NCBI GenBank assembly: GCA_902793195.1
Contig: CADBCS010000013.1
Coordinates: forward strand, 1-64,000
Length of the DNA stretch: 64,000 bases
Direction of reading: 5' to 3'
DNA from: an uncultured Coriobacteriaceae bacterium
GTDB lineage: Bacteria; Actinomycetota; Coriobacteriia; Coriobacteriales; Atopobiaceae
Of the stretch, positions 27,088-34,766 are shown one piece after another. Position 1 is the first letter of the stretch; every line of letters starts with the position of its first letter. A program made the translations under genes and the position numbers. The notes below the pieces were generated by a model. It had not been told where the DNA came from. It made no database searches and saw only the letters and a program-made list of their open reading frames with translations.

Positions 27088-27294
27088 TCATATCGTGTGA
27101 CGGTATTTTTCGCCCGCGTATGCGCGCCCTTGCTCGCCCGAGGCGTCGTCCTGCAAGCTCCGCTGCACGGCGTCCCACGCCGGGTCGCAGGTGATGGCGT
27201 CGTAGAGCGCGTCCTGCTCGGCGCCAAAGAGGAAGAACTCGCGCGTGACCTCGGCGATGTCCTCCGGCATACGCACGCCCGCACGGCTCTCCAT
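27088..27294 (-). pseudogene. Possible fragment of an unidentified gene
   Basis: Minus-strand frame MESRAGVRMPEDIAEVTREF to AGEKYRHTI looks protein-like and differs in style from the shadow frames around it, but lacks a ribosome site. It is antisense to the start of the aldo/keto-reductase remnant and may be the tail of a gene cut at the same junction. No family is recognised. Confidence 0.3.
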
Positions 27295-27472
27295 GGCGTG
27301 GATGCTGGCCAAGTGGCCCAACGTGGTGCCCATCCCCGGGTCGAAGAACAAGGGTCGCATACTGGAGAACCTAAGGTGCGCGGAGGTCGTGCTGACTGAG
27401 GACGAGCTCGCACAGCTTGAGGCCGCGCTTGACGACATTACGGTGTACGGACATCGAGGATTCACGCGCTAA
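27245..27472 (+). pseudogene. C-terminal remnant of an aldo/keto reductase
   Basis: The translated end ARLSMAWMLAKWPNVVPIPG, then SKNKGRILENL and LTEDELAQLEAALDDITVYG is the typical C-terminus of NADPH-dependent aldo/keto reductases (cofactor-binding SKNKxRILEN). The first 240 or so residues of the enzyme are missing; sequence before about 27285 is unrelated. It therefore cannot be functional. It sits just before a MerR-type promoter, whose regulons often include such reductases. Confidence 0.75.
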
Positions 27473-27543
27473 GGCGCACGGGAGAAAGGGAACGCCATAA
27501 TTCTGGACTTCATGACTGCTCGTCGACGGTGGCACGTGGGCAT

Positions 27544-27574
27544 TTGACTTAAACCATGGTTTAAGGCGCACAAT
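27544..27574 (+). promoter_or_regulatory. MerR-type promoter with 19-bp spacer and central palindrome
   Basis: TTGACT and CACAAT separated by 19 bases. The palindrome CTTAAACCATGGTTTAAG (27548-27565) fills the spacer. A 19-base spacer holding a dyad is the signature of promoters untwisted by MerR-family activators. An identical palindrome in an equal promoter lies before the flavin reductase gene at 34.5 kb. Confidence 0.8.
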
Positions 27575-27675
27575 ACCAGCTACCAGGCGTCGAGGGCCAG
27601 AGCACACGAGATCGTCCTAGGCGTGCGCTCGGCATCGACGCGGTTCGTCTCGAAGAAGGGAGAGTGACGGCAGCT

Positions 27676-28758
27676 ATGGAACGCATGCAGCACAATGGGG
27701 ACGTAAGCAAGCTGGCTCACATGACGAGAAGGTCATTCGTCGGAGCGGCGGCCGTGGCCAGCGGCATGGCGGCGTTGTCGGGCCTCGCCGCATGCGGCGC
27801 ACGTCCGTCGCCCTCTGGGTCCGGGCCAGCATCCACTACGAGCGAATCCGTCGACGAGACAGGGGAGACGACGGCGGGTACGGGCGGCGCCTCTGGCGGG
27901 ACGCCTGCAGTCTACTTCACCCATGCGGTCGAGCCCGCGGCGTTGCAGGCGGTGTTCGATGCCATAGGCAAGGGGCTTGCGGGCAGGATCGGCGTAAAGC
28001 TCTCGACGGGCGAGCCGGGTGGCGATCACTACCTCAAGGCCGACCTCATCTCGGGGCTCGTTTCCGCCGTGGACGGAACGATCGTCGAGTGCAACACGGC
28101 ATACGGCGGCTCTCGCAGCTCGACCGACGAGCACTACCAGGTGGCTTCCGACCACGGGTTCACGGGCATCGCGGACTTCCAGATCATGGACGAGGACGGG
28201 TCGCTCTCCCTTCCCGTCGAGGGAGGCATTCACTTGAGCGAGAACCTCGTCGGCGCTCATTTTGCGGACTACGACGGCTTTCTGGTCCTCTCCCACTTCA
28301 AGGGGCACGCGATGGCAGGTTTTGGCGGTGCGCTCAAGAACATCTCCATCGGCATGGCGTCACGAGAGGGAAAGCTGCTCATCCACTCTGCGGGACAGAA
28401 TCGCACCAGCTGGTCGAGTGCGGCAACTCCCGACTTCCTCGAGTCGATGGCAGACGCCTGCAAGGCCGTGCTCTCGTCTCAGCCCAACATGCTGTTCGTG
28501 AACGTGATGAACAACCTATCGGTGGACTGTGACTGCGACTCCAACCCCGCGCCGCCAAAGATGGCCGACGTCGGCATCCTGGCTTCCGCGGACCCGGTGG
28601 CGCTCGACCAGGCGTGCGTCGACCTGGTCTATGCCAGCGACGACGACAGTGCGGACCTCATCGCGCGCATTGAGGAGCTTGACGGTCAGCACGTTCTTGA
28701 GGCGGCCGAGCAGCTTGGCATCGGAAGCCGAAAGTACGAACTCGTGGAGATTGACTGA
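27676..28758 (+). CDS. Tat-exported lipoprotein with DUF362 domain
   Basis: Secreted protein of 360 residues. The signal MTRRSFVGAAAVASGMAALS has the twin arginine and ends in the lipobox LAAC, so it is probably exported folded and lipid-anchored. A Ser/Thr/Gly-rich tether follows. The main domain (about 85-355) fits DUF362: GVKLSTGEPGGDHYLKADLI, VLSHFKGHAMAGFGGALKNI and DVGILASADPVALDQACVDL. DUF362 proteins often accompany ferredoxin-type redox systems. Conserved Cys (DCDCDSN) might bind metal. The start is uncertain: ATG (MERMQHN) or the GTG four codons earlier. It is controlled by the MerR-type promoter upstream. Confidence 0.78.
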   Translation: MERMQHNGDVSKLAHMTRRSFVGAAAVASGMAALSGLAACGARPSPSGSGPASTTSESVDETGETTAGTGGASGGTPAVYFTHAVEPAALQAVFDAIGKGLAGRIGVKLSTGEPGGDHYLKADLISGLVSAVDGTIVECNTAYGGSRSSTDEHYQVASDHGFTGIADFQIMDEDGSLSLPVEGGIHLSENLVGAHFADYDGFLVLSHFKGHAMAGFGGALKNISIGMASREGKLLIHSAGQNRTSWSSAATPDFLESMADACKAVLSSQPNMLFVNVMNNLSVDCDCDSNPAPPKMADVGILASADPVALDQACVDLVYASDDDSADLIARIEELDGQHVLEAAEQLGIGSRKYELVEID

Positions 28759-28895
28759 CGGTACCTCGAACGCACACACTATACGAGAGTTGGCGGATTG
28801 TGCCCCAGTTCCGCAGACGTTGGGCACCTACACGTATGCCGTGAGGAAACCCAGCAGGACGGCTGATCCATGCGACGAGCCCTGTCCGCTCGTCC

Positions 28896-29369
28896 TCACC
28901 GCAGGATCCTGAGAGCCTGCGCGACGTGGCTTGCACGAATGCCGTTGCTGTCCTCTATAAGCACGAGATGTCCGTCCGCCACCTCGGGACGTAGCTCGAA
29001 GCGCGCGCGGTCGTCAATGATCACATATGCCTCGCAGGGATGCTCGTCGAGCCAGGCGCCTATCTCGTACGAGCGGTCCGTTCCCCCAATCATGGGGGTC
29101 GCGTCGCTGATGGGGGCGCCGGCTGCCGACAGCTGGTCAAGCAGGTTGTTCACGATCGCCTCGATAAACGCGCTTCCCGAGTTGAGGTCCGCTCTCCAGC
29201 TGGACGAAAGGACCACGATGGCGCCCGTCTGCTTGACGATGCAGCCCAAATACGTCAGCGATCGGCGGTCGTACTCAATCTCATGGGGCTCGAGGTCCCG
29301 GTCGAAGCTTGCGACCATGCTGTCCCGCGTCGCGATGACGCCGTCGATATCCAGAAATATTGCCTTCAT
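28896..29369 (-). CDS. HAD-like hydrolase
   Basis: Small cytoplasmic HAD-fold protein of 157 residues. Motif I is FLDIDGVIATRDSMV with both catalytic aspartates; motif II is VVLSSSWRADL; the C-terminal YVIIDDRARFELRPE carries the metal-binding acidic pair. The WR motif and size match the HAD_SAK (RNA-repair-like) group, but the substrate is unknown. It is divergently transcribed from the TetR gene. Confidence 0.75.
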   Translation of the reverse strand: MKAIFLDIDGVIATRDSMVASFDRDLEPHEIEYDRRSLTYLGCIVKQTGAIVVLSSSWRADLNSGSAFIEAIVNNLLDQLSAAGAPISDATPMIGGTDRSYEIGAWLDEHPCEAYVIIDDRARFELRPEVADGHLVLIEDSNGIRASHVAQALRILR

Positions 29370-29391
29370 GGTCGCTCTCTTTCGCTTGGCG

Positions 29392-29420
29392 TTGACATAT
29401 GTACATGCCTATAACATAAT
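29392..29420 (+). promoter_or_regulatory. Promoter of the TetR-type gene
   Basis: TTGACA, 17-base spacer, CATAAT. The 8-base palindrome ATGTACAT lies in the spacer and GTTGACA/TGTCAAC arms bracket the region, as expected of an autoregulated repressor gene. Confidence 0.7.
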
Positions 29421-29476
29421 GAGGCTGCGGGTCCCTGTCAACGTGTAAAGCCCCCGCGAAAACAAAGGAGCGACAT

Positions 29477-30034
29477 TTGTCTACGCCGAACAAAGAAAAA
29501 CGATTGGAAAACCTGCGGAAGGCAAATGAGGAGTCACACCGCGTCATCGTGGAATCGCTGCGTGAGGCGCTCTATCGCTTGCTGGTGACAAAAGACATAC
29601 GCGACATCAAGGTGGTGGACCTCATCCGGTCTGCCGGGGTGTCGCGTGGCGCCTTTTACAAGAGCTACTATTTGGTGACCGATGTACTCGCAGATGATAT
29701 TCGCGCGATTACCGAGGACGTGAGCGCGGCCATGGGGACAGACATCGCGCTCAACTGGCATGTTATCTTGCGCACCGTCTACCTTCACCGTGACAAGATA
29801 CCGCTGCTCCTCAAGGCGGGCATGGGTATGGAGATGCTGGACCAGATTAATCGCAGCATCGAAGCCGTGGATGGCGAGGAGCAAGCCCTGCGCATAATGG
29901 CATGGAACGGAATCATCTTCAATTGCATCCAGCACTGGGCGGCACATGGCTTTGCGGACAATCCCGACGAGCTCGCCAATCGCATGGCTGCCATCACGAC
30001 GCCGCTCTTCGAAGAGGAGGTCGTTCGGCAGTGA
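29477..30034 (+). CDS. TetR/AcrR-family regulator
   Basis: DNA-binding protein of 185 residues. The helix-turn-helix is IKVVDLIRSAGVSRGAFYKSYY (about residues 43-65), and the rest is a helical ligand domain ending EEEVVRQ. It uses a TTG start: AAAGGAG lies six bases before it and no other start fits. Its target is unknown; the divergent HAD gene and its own promoter are the nearest candidates. Confidence 0.85.
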   Translation: MSTPNKEKRLENLRKANEESHRVIVESLREALYRLLVTKDIRDIKVVDLIRSAGVSRGAFYKSYYLVTDVLADDIRAITEDVSAAMGTDIALNWHVILRTVYLHRDKIPLLLKAGMGMEMLDQINRSIEAVDGEEQALRIMAWNGIIFNCIQHWAAHGFADNPDELANRMAAITTPLFEEEVVRQ

Positions 30035-30165
30035 ATGACGGCAACAAGGAATCCTCTGACACCGCCGGGCACGAAAGGCCACGTATGGTTACTCACGGGC
30101 AGGACACGTCCGGGTAAGACTCTCGGGAAAAAAGCCCTACAAGGAGGAGTGCTGTAAGTATTGCG

Positions 30166-30190
30166 GTGCCACGAAGTGGGCTTGGTGATG
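30166..30190. repeat. Dispersed 25-bp repeat, copy 1
   Basis: GTGCCACGAAGTGGG followed by CTTGGTGATG. It matches 24 of 25 bases at 35623-35647. It lies in the gap before the GNAT gene. Confidence 0.7.
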
Positions 30191-30253
30191 ACTGGGTGCC
30201 CGATCGTGCAGGGCGGCCTGTGGGTCGCCCGAGTGACGAAGGGGGGGCGGGCG

Positions 30254-30805
30254 ATGGAGTTTTGCAGGGTGATAGAGCTGCGGGACGGCAGGCGATGCGT
30301 CTTGCGTAACGGAACGGCCGCCGACGCGCGCGCCGCGCTCGACAGCTTCAACCAGACGCATGAAGAGACGGACTATCTGCTCACCTATCCCGACGAGGGC
30401 GGTCTGACCGTGGGAGACGAGGCAAGGTACCTGCAGGGAAGGGCGGAGAGCGACGATGAAGTAGAGGTCCTTGCCGAGGTTGGTGGTGTCATCGTGGGCT
30501 CGGCGGGTGTCGGTCGCGTCGGATCGAAGGAGAAGCTCAGGCATCGGGCCGAGTTTGGCATCAGCATCGAGCGGGAGTATTGGGGGCTCGGTATTGGACG
30601 TGCTCTCGTCGAGGCATGCGTCGAGTGCGCGAGCGTCGCAGGTTACGTCCAGCTCGAGCTGGAGGTGGTGGCGGACAACGAGCGTGCCCTTTCGCTCTAC
30701 CGAAGCGAAGGGTTCGTCGAGTACGGCAGGAACCCGAGGGGCTACCGCTCGCGCCAATCTGGATGGCAGGAGCTGGTGCTCATGCGGCTCGAGCTTGACG
30801 GGTGA
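30254..30805 (+). CDS. GNAT acetyltransferase
   Basis: Cytoplasmic N-acetyltransferase of 183 residues. The family core is ISIEREYWGLGIGRALVEAC (acetyl-CoA binding Q/GxGxG/A equivalent) followed by LELEVVADNERALSLYRSEG and FVEYGRNPRGYR. The substrate is unknown. The start MEFCRVIEL has GGGGGG eight bases upstream; the frame extends 31 codons further but that part includes the dispersed repeat and is unlikely to be translated. Confidence 0.82.
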   Translation: MEFCRVIELRDGRRCVLRNGTAADARAALDSFNQTHEETDYLLTYPDEGGLTVGDEARYLQGRAESDDEVEVLAEVGGVIVGSAGVGRVGSKEKLRHRAEFGISIEREYWGLGIGRALVEACVECASVAGYVQLELEVVADNERALSLYRSEGFVEYGRNPRGYRSRQSGWQELVLMRLELDG

Positions 30806-30809
30806 ATAT

Positions 30810-30850
30810 GAATGTGTCGACCTATCGAGGGGGGGTAACCCATTGATAGG
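30810..30850. repeat. GAATGTGTCG-CCTATCG repeat, left copy
   Basis: GAATGTGTCGACCTATCGAG with CCTATC/GATAGG arms forming a small hairpin. A similar copy lies at 33288-33329, on the other side of the DUF4143 ATPase gene. Confidence 0.6.
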
Positions 30851-30933
30851 TTACTGCCCGCTATCGATTTACGTGGCTTGTGGCCTCCGTTCCCCTCTCG
30901 GACGACAGTCTTATGGACTGTCCTGTCTAGGAG

Positions 30934-31050
30934 TTAGACCTTTTCGCCGTTGGTCTCGATGACGCGCTGGTACTACTCGAAGCTCTTCTTCCTGTAGCGC
31001 CTGCCGCTTCCCTCGCCGCCGTCTTGGATGTCCACGTAGATGAATCCGTT
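30934..31050 (-). pseudogene. C-terminal remnant of a GH1 6-phospho-beta-glucosidase
   Basis: Reads NGFIYVDIQDGGEGSGRRYR, KKSFE, an in-frame TAG, then YQRVIETNGEKV and stop. This is the characteristic C-terminus of family 1 phospho-beta-glucosidases (FIYVDxD... RxxKKSFxWYKxVIxxNGE). The amber codon sits where Trp or Tyr is expected. Only about 38 codons survive. Confidence 0.75.
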
Positions 31051-31125
31051 GAATCCTTGAACAACAGCCCAAGAGCCAGCGTGACGATTTCGATCGCCAC
31101 CGCGGCATCGTTCGCGACGCGCCCG

Positions 31126-31176
31126 TTTTGGAGATGTGAACTCAGGCCGGGGGGACGCGAGTTCACATCTACAAAA
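31126..31176. repeat. Palindromic element AGATGTGAACTC, hairpin 1
   Basis: Arms TTTTGGAGATGTGAACTC and GAGTTCACATCTACAAAA pair except for one base; loop of 15 bases. It belongs to the same family as the elements at 31231 and 33145. Confidence 0.8.
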
Positions 31177-31230
31177 GATTGCGAATTAATGCCCTCGCCA
31201 ACTGGTGTTTTTTCACTTTTGATGATCTGT

Positions 31231-31353
31231 TTTTGTAGATGTGAACTCGGAACGCGCGCCGCGAGTTCACATCTACAAAACCGCGTCTAGGTGCGCCGCC
31301 GCTAGCAGGGGTTTTGCCGCGCGGGAGTCAGAATTGGCGGAGATGTGAACTCG
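31231..31353. repeat. Palindrome plus half-site element, left of the ATPase gene
   Basis: A 19-bp perfect hairpin (TTTTGTAGATGTGAACTCG and its complement, 12-base loop), a 60-base spacer, then a half-site AGATGTGAACTCG followed by CCATGCG. The same arrangement with the same 60-base spacing recurs at 33145-33268. Nothing protein-like is seen between here and the iterons at 31519. Confidence 0.85.
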
Positions 31354-31518
31354 CCATGCGTGCGGTTGCGGGCGGGGATCCCAGCGCTTCCTCGGTGGGG
31401 GTGACAGCGCGGAGTCGGGGCCGCCTGGACCGTACGTCGAATCGGCCAACGGCCGCTTGGCCATTGCGAACTTAAACACCTATGCATGAAGCAGTTCACC
31501 TCGCCGAAGGTTTTCCTA

Positions 31519-31599
31519 GGATTGCGTAACGTGATGCAAGATCTAACAATGGATTGCGAATCGTGTAGAATACAGGCAACAACGGATTGCGAAACGTGA
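31519..31599 (+). promoter_or_regulatory. Three iterons before the DUF4143 ATPase gene
   Basis: GGATTGCGTAACGTGA (31519), GGATTGCGAATCGTGT (31551) and GGATTGCGAAACGTGA (31584). Spacings of 32 and 33 bases put all three on one face of the helix, directly before the start codon. A fourth, weaker GATTGCGAA lies at 31178. Probably an operator for the ATPase gene. Confidence 0.7.
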
Positions 31600-31610
31600 A
31601 AGAAGACCTT

Positions 31611-32972
31611 ATGCTCAGACGCAAGGCGTATAGCAGGATGCTCGAGTGGAAGCGTGAGTCCAACGGCTCGACCGCCCTTCTCGTGGAGGGTGCGAGGCGC
31701 GTGGGCAAGAGCACCCTCGTGGAGGAATTCGGGCGCAGTGAGTACCGCTCGTGCCTCGTTGTCGATCTCTTCCAGGCGCCAGCGGAGGTCAGACAATACT
31801 TCGAGGACAACCGTAACGACTTCGACACGCTATTCCTGCTGCTGTCCACCTACTACCGTGTGGAGCTCTTCGAGCGTGACACGCTCGTCGTGTTCGATGA
31901 GGTGCAGGCCTATCCCCAAGTGCGCGGTCTCATCAAGTACCTCGTTGCTGACGGGCGCTACGACTACATCGAGACGGGCTCGCTCCTCTCGATCAGACAG
32001 AACGTCGACGGCATCGTCATTCCCTCGGAGGAGATCGCGATGAGGCTTGATCCCCTCGACTTTGAGGAGTTCTGCTGGGCGATGGGCGAGGGGCAGCTCT
32101 TCGATTTGGTTCACTCCTGCTTCGAGCGGCTGAAGCCGCTTCCTGACAACCTCCACCGGAGAGCCATGAGGCTCCTGCGGGAGTACGTCCTGGTGGGAGG
32201 CATGCCCAAGCCGGTCGCGACTTACGTGGAGAGAAGGTCTTTCTCGCCAGTCGACGAGGAGAAGCGCCACATCCTCGAGCTCTACCGGAATGACGTCGCA
32301 CGATTCGCGAGGGGATACGAGTTCAAAGTGGTCTCGATTCTCGACGGCATCCCGGGGCAGCTCTCGAAGCACGAGAAGAAGTTCACCTTGGCCTCGCTCG
32401 GCAAGAACGCCCGGATGCGCGAGTACGAGGAGGCATTCTTCTGGTTGGGTGATGCGCGCATCGCGAACATCTGCTACGCGGCGGCGGACCCCAGCGTGGG
32501 ATTCGCCCTCAACATGGAGCAGTCTTCCCTCAAGGTCTACATGGCCGACACGGGCCTGCTCGTGACGCTCGCCTTTTCTGACTCCGCCCAGACCGGAAAG
32601 GAGGTCTACCGGGCCGTGCTCCTCGACGATCTGGGCATCAACGAGGGCATGCTCACCGAGAACCTCGTCGCGCAGATGCTCGTGGCTGCGGGGCACAGGC
32701 TCTTCTTCTACTCGCAGTCGGGCAGGAGGGAGGGGGAGGAGCGCATGGAGATAGACTTCCTTGTGGTGAGGTCCTATGCCAACGCGGCGGGGAAGCCGAG
32801 GGTGAGCCCCGTTGAGGTGAAGTCCCCCAAGCAGTATGGCACCACATCCCTCGACCGCTTCAAGGGGAGGTTCGGGAAGAGAGTCGGGTCGGAGATAGTG
32901 CTCCACGCCAAGCAGCTCAGGGTGGAGGGGGACAGGCTCTACCTGCCGCTCTACATGGCGGGGCTGCTTTAG
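31611..32972 (+). CDS. AAA ATPase with C-terminal DUF4143 (nuclease-like) domain
   Basis: Cytoplasmic 453-residue P-loop protein. Walker A is LLVEGARRVGKSTLVEEFG, Walker B LVVFDEVQAYPQVRGLI, and sensor-type IETGSLLSIRQN follows. The middle has LLREYVLVGGMPKPV. The C-terminal DUF4143 domain has VYMADTGLLVTL, ENLVAQMLVAAGHRLFFYSQ, EIDFLVV and SPVEVKSPK, the E-D-ExK pattern of restriction-endonuclease-like folds. Function is unknown; many such genes occur per genome and behave like mobile or selfish cassettes. The ATG MLRRKAYS is preferred to an in-frame TTG eight codons upstream. Related remnants lie at 34.6 and 46.9-47.8 kb. Confidence 0.88.
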   Translation: MLRRKAYSRMLEWKRESNGSTALLVEGARRVGKSTLVEEFGRSEYRSCLVVDLFQAPAEVRQYFEDNRNDFDTLFLLLSTYYRVELFERDTLVVFDEVQAYPQVRGLIKYLVADGRYDYIETGSLLSIRQNVDGIVIPSEEIAMRLDPLDFEEFCWAMGEGQLFDLVHSCFERLKPLPDNLHRRAMRLLREYVLVGGMPKPVATYVERRSFSPVDEEKRHILELYRNDVARFARGYEFKVVSILDGIPGQLSKHEKKFTLASLGKNARMREYEEAFFWLGDARIANICYAAADPSVGFALNMEQSSLKVYMADTGLLVTLAFSDSAQTGKEVYRAVLLDDLGINEGMLTENLVAQMLVAAGHRLFFYSQSGRREGEERMEIDFLVVRSYANAAGKPRVSPVEVKSPKQYGTTSLDRFKGRFGKRVGSEIVLHAKQLRVEGDRLYLPLYMAGLL

Positions 32973-33144
32973 GGAGGGCTATACCTCAAATTCGTCCCCC
33001 TCTACATGGCTCATCACCTATAGGGCAACCTCCACGCCGCGCGCATGCACCCCCGGCCAAGGGAGCGGTACCAAGCACTTCGGCCCGGCTTCGTGCGCGT
33101 GGTGCTTGGCAAGGAGTGACGTGGCATCTCTCGTGGCGTGCCCG

Positions 33145-33268
33145 TTTTGGAGATGTGAACTCGGTTCGGGGAAGCGCGAGTTCACATCTCCAAAAACGCG
33201 GAAAGGCGCGCCGTCGCTAGCTGGGCTTTTGTCGCGCGGGGTCGAAAACTGCTGGAGATGTGAACTCG
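33145..33268. repeat. Palindrome plus half-site element, right of the ATPase gene
   Basis: 19-bp perfect hairpin (TTTTGGAGATGTGAACTCG and its complement, 13-base loop), 60-base spacer resembling the left copy (GCGCCG-CGCTAGC-GGG--TTTTG-CGCGCGG), and a half-site. Same orientation as the left copy. The stretch 32973-33335 holds no gene. Confidence 0.85.
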
Positions 33269-33287
33269 CCATGCGCCGAACCGGCCA

Positions 33288-33329
33288 GAATGTGTCGGCC
33301 TATCGAAGGAGATAACCCTCATTGAAAGG
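33288..33329. repeat. GAATGTGTCG-CCTATCG repeat, right copy
   Basis: GAATGTGTCGGCCTATCGAA followed by ATAACCCTCATTGAAAGG, resembling the copy at 30810-30850. It adjoins the end of the FMN reductase gene. Confidence 0.6.
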
Positions 33330-33335
33330 CCGACG

Positions 33336-33875
33336 CTATGCCGGCAACCCCTTTCCCAATGCGCGCGCCCGACTGGGATACTCGCTCCTCCGTGTCATGG
33401 CAGGTGTTCCGCAGCCGTATCCGCAGACCATGCCTTGGTCGTCTAGATTGATGTAGCGGACGAGGGTCTGGTAATGAGCCGTGAGGGCGTCAAAGGTCCA
33501 GTTGTCCGCGTTCCACGCAACCGCGAGCAATGCGGATTTGAGATGTCTACTGTTGAGGCTGCTGTTGAAGGCGCAGAACCGATCCACGACCGCCTTGAGC
33601 TGGGCGGTCATACCGTAGTAGTAGAGCGGTGTGGCGAAGACGACCATATCTGATCCAAGCAACTTCTCCCGAATCGTCTCCACGTCGTCCTTCTGCACGC
33701 AAGGACCCTCATAGCCGCAACGAACGCAGCCGATGCATGGGTGGACGTCTGAGCGACAGACGTCGATGACCTCGCAGGTGTGTCCGGCCGACTCCGCGCC
33801 TTGCACGAAGGAGTCGACCAATATGCTCGTAGACCCGTTCCTGTTTGGGCTTCCCATCAGAACGACGATCTTCAT
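33336..33875 (-). CDS. NADPH-dependent FMN reductase / flavodoxin-like protein
   Basis: Cytoplasmic flavoprotein of 179 residues with a flavodoxin fold. FMN phosphate loop: VVLMGSPNRNGSTSILVDSF. CIGCVRCGYEGPCVQKDD is the cysteine-bearing insert of the iron-sulfur flavoprotein-like group. FATPLYYYGMTAQLKAVVDRF binds the isoalloxazine ring. It follows the flavin reductase gene by 56 bases and is probably transcribed with it from the MerR-type promoter. A role in reducing quinones or electrophiles is inferred. Confidence 0.83.
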   Translation of the reverse strand: MKIVVLMGSPNRNGSTSILVDSFVQGAESAGHTCEVIDVCRSDVHPCIGCVRCGYEGPCVQKDDVETIREKLLGSDMVVFATPLYYYGMTAQLKAVVDRFCAFNSSLNSRHLKSALLAVAWNADNWTFDALTAHYQTLVRYINLDDQGMVCGYGCGTPAMTRRSEYPSRARALGKGLPA

Positions 33876-33931
33876 CTTGCTCCCTTATTTGACGGCCGGG
33901 CCCTGTGGGATCGGCCGTTCCTCGCATGTCG

Positions 33932-34474
33932 TCAGTTCATCTTTCCGCAGTTTCCAGCCTTATCGCCGGTCACGAAGTACTCGTAGGTCGGGAACTCGAA
34001 GAGCACGGGCTTGAAGGTGTGGTAGTCAATCTTGCCCTTCTCGTTGAGGACGGCTTCGTCTGCGTAGGTCGCGAGGATCTTGCAGATGAAGTGGTCGAAG
34101 TGCTCGAGCTCGTAGTTGCCGTCCACCTCACACTCGATGGACACCTTCGCCTCGTCGATGAGAGGAGCGCCGTTCTCGCCCATGGTCCAGGCGAACGCCT
34201 GGGACTTGTCGACCTTGTTGCCCGAGGTGGTTCCCATCTTGTCCGCATTTGCCAGCCAGGACTCGTCGACTACGTTGACGGACAGCTTCTTGTTCTCCCG
34301 AATGCCCTGGTTGATGTAGTGCGCCTGCACCAGGGACACCATCAGATGGGTGTGGGCCACGGTTCCGGCATGGGCCACCAGCGTCCAGGTGGGCTTCTCG
34401 TCCACCATCGCGCCAACCACGATAACGGGGCAGGGGTAGAGGGCTAGCGTCGCGCCGATGTTCTTCTTGCTCAT
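33932..34474 (-). CDS. Flavin reductase-like (FMN-binding split barrel) protein
   Basis: Cytoplasmic 180-residue flavin-binding protein, FlaRed/FlRed family. The split-barrel signature is PCPVIVVGAMVDEKPTWTLV and SLVQAHYINQGIRENKKLSV, with VNVVDESWLANADKMGTTSG and the acidic EVDGNYELEHFDHFICKI. It may be a flavin reductase or a flavin-dependent detoxification enzyme. Transcription comes from a promoter with a 19-base spacer filled by the CTTAAACCATGGTTTAAG palindrome, indicating MerR-family control shared with the Tat lipoprotein gene. GGGAG lies upstream of the ATG. Confidence 0.83.
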   Translation of the reverse strand: MSKKNIGATLALYPCPVIVVGAMVDEKPTWTLVAHAGTVAHTHLMVSLVQAHYINQGIRENKKLSVNVVDESWLANADKMGTTSGNKVDKSQAFAWTMGENGAPLIDEAKVSIECEVDGNYELEHFDHFICKILATYADEAVLNEKGKIDYHTFKPVLFEFPTYEYFVTGDKAGNCGKMN

Positions 34475-34547
34475 GTTGCATCATCTCCCTTTTCCAATAG
34501 CGGGTCGCATCGATGCCGCTCTATATAGAGGACTTTCTATGTGAGAG

Positions 34548-34578
34548 ATTCTGACACTTAAACCATGGTTTAAGTCAA
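34548..34578 (-). promoter_or_regulatory. MerR-type promoter, second copy
   Basis: On the minus strand TTGACT, 19-base spacer, CAGAAT, with the palindrome CTTAAACCATGGTTTAAG (34557-34574). The first 22 bases from the -35 are identical to the promoter at 27544. Confidence 0.82.
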
Positions 34579-34586
34579 GCAATGCT

Positions 34587-34661
34587 TTGCTCAGATGCAG
34601 GGCATATTTCAAGATGCTCGAGTGGAAGCGGAAACCCAGTAGGACGGCAGCCCCACGCAAC
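34587..34661 (+). pseudogene. N-terminal remnant of a DUF4143-type ATPase gene
   Basis: LLRCRAYFKMLEWKRKPSRT closely matches the start of the intact ATPase (MLRRKAYSRMLEWKRESNGST), including an identical stretch at the DNA level around AAGATGCTCGAGTGGAAGCG. The match ends before Walker A, so only about 25 codons remain. Confidence 0.75.
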
Positions 34662-34766
34662 AAGCTCAATCCATTCGCCCTCACCGTAGGATGTCATCGT
34701 GCGCAATCATCCTCTTTTCAATGTATTGGGTCGGCACATCGGCACGTGCGCAGGTACCGCGATGTG

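Noticed and set aside
31126-33268. CRISPR array
   Set aside because: The palindromic repeats are few, unevenly spaced, and have no cas genes or unique short spacers.
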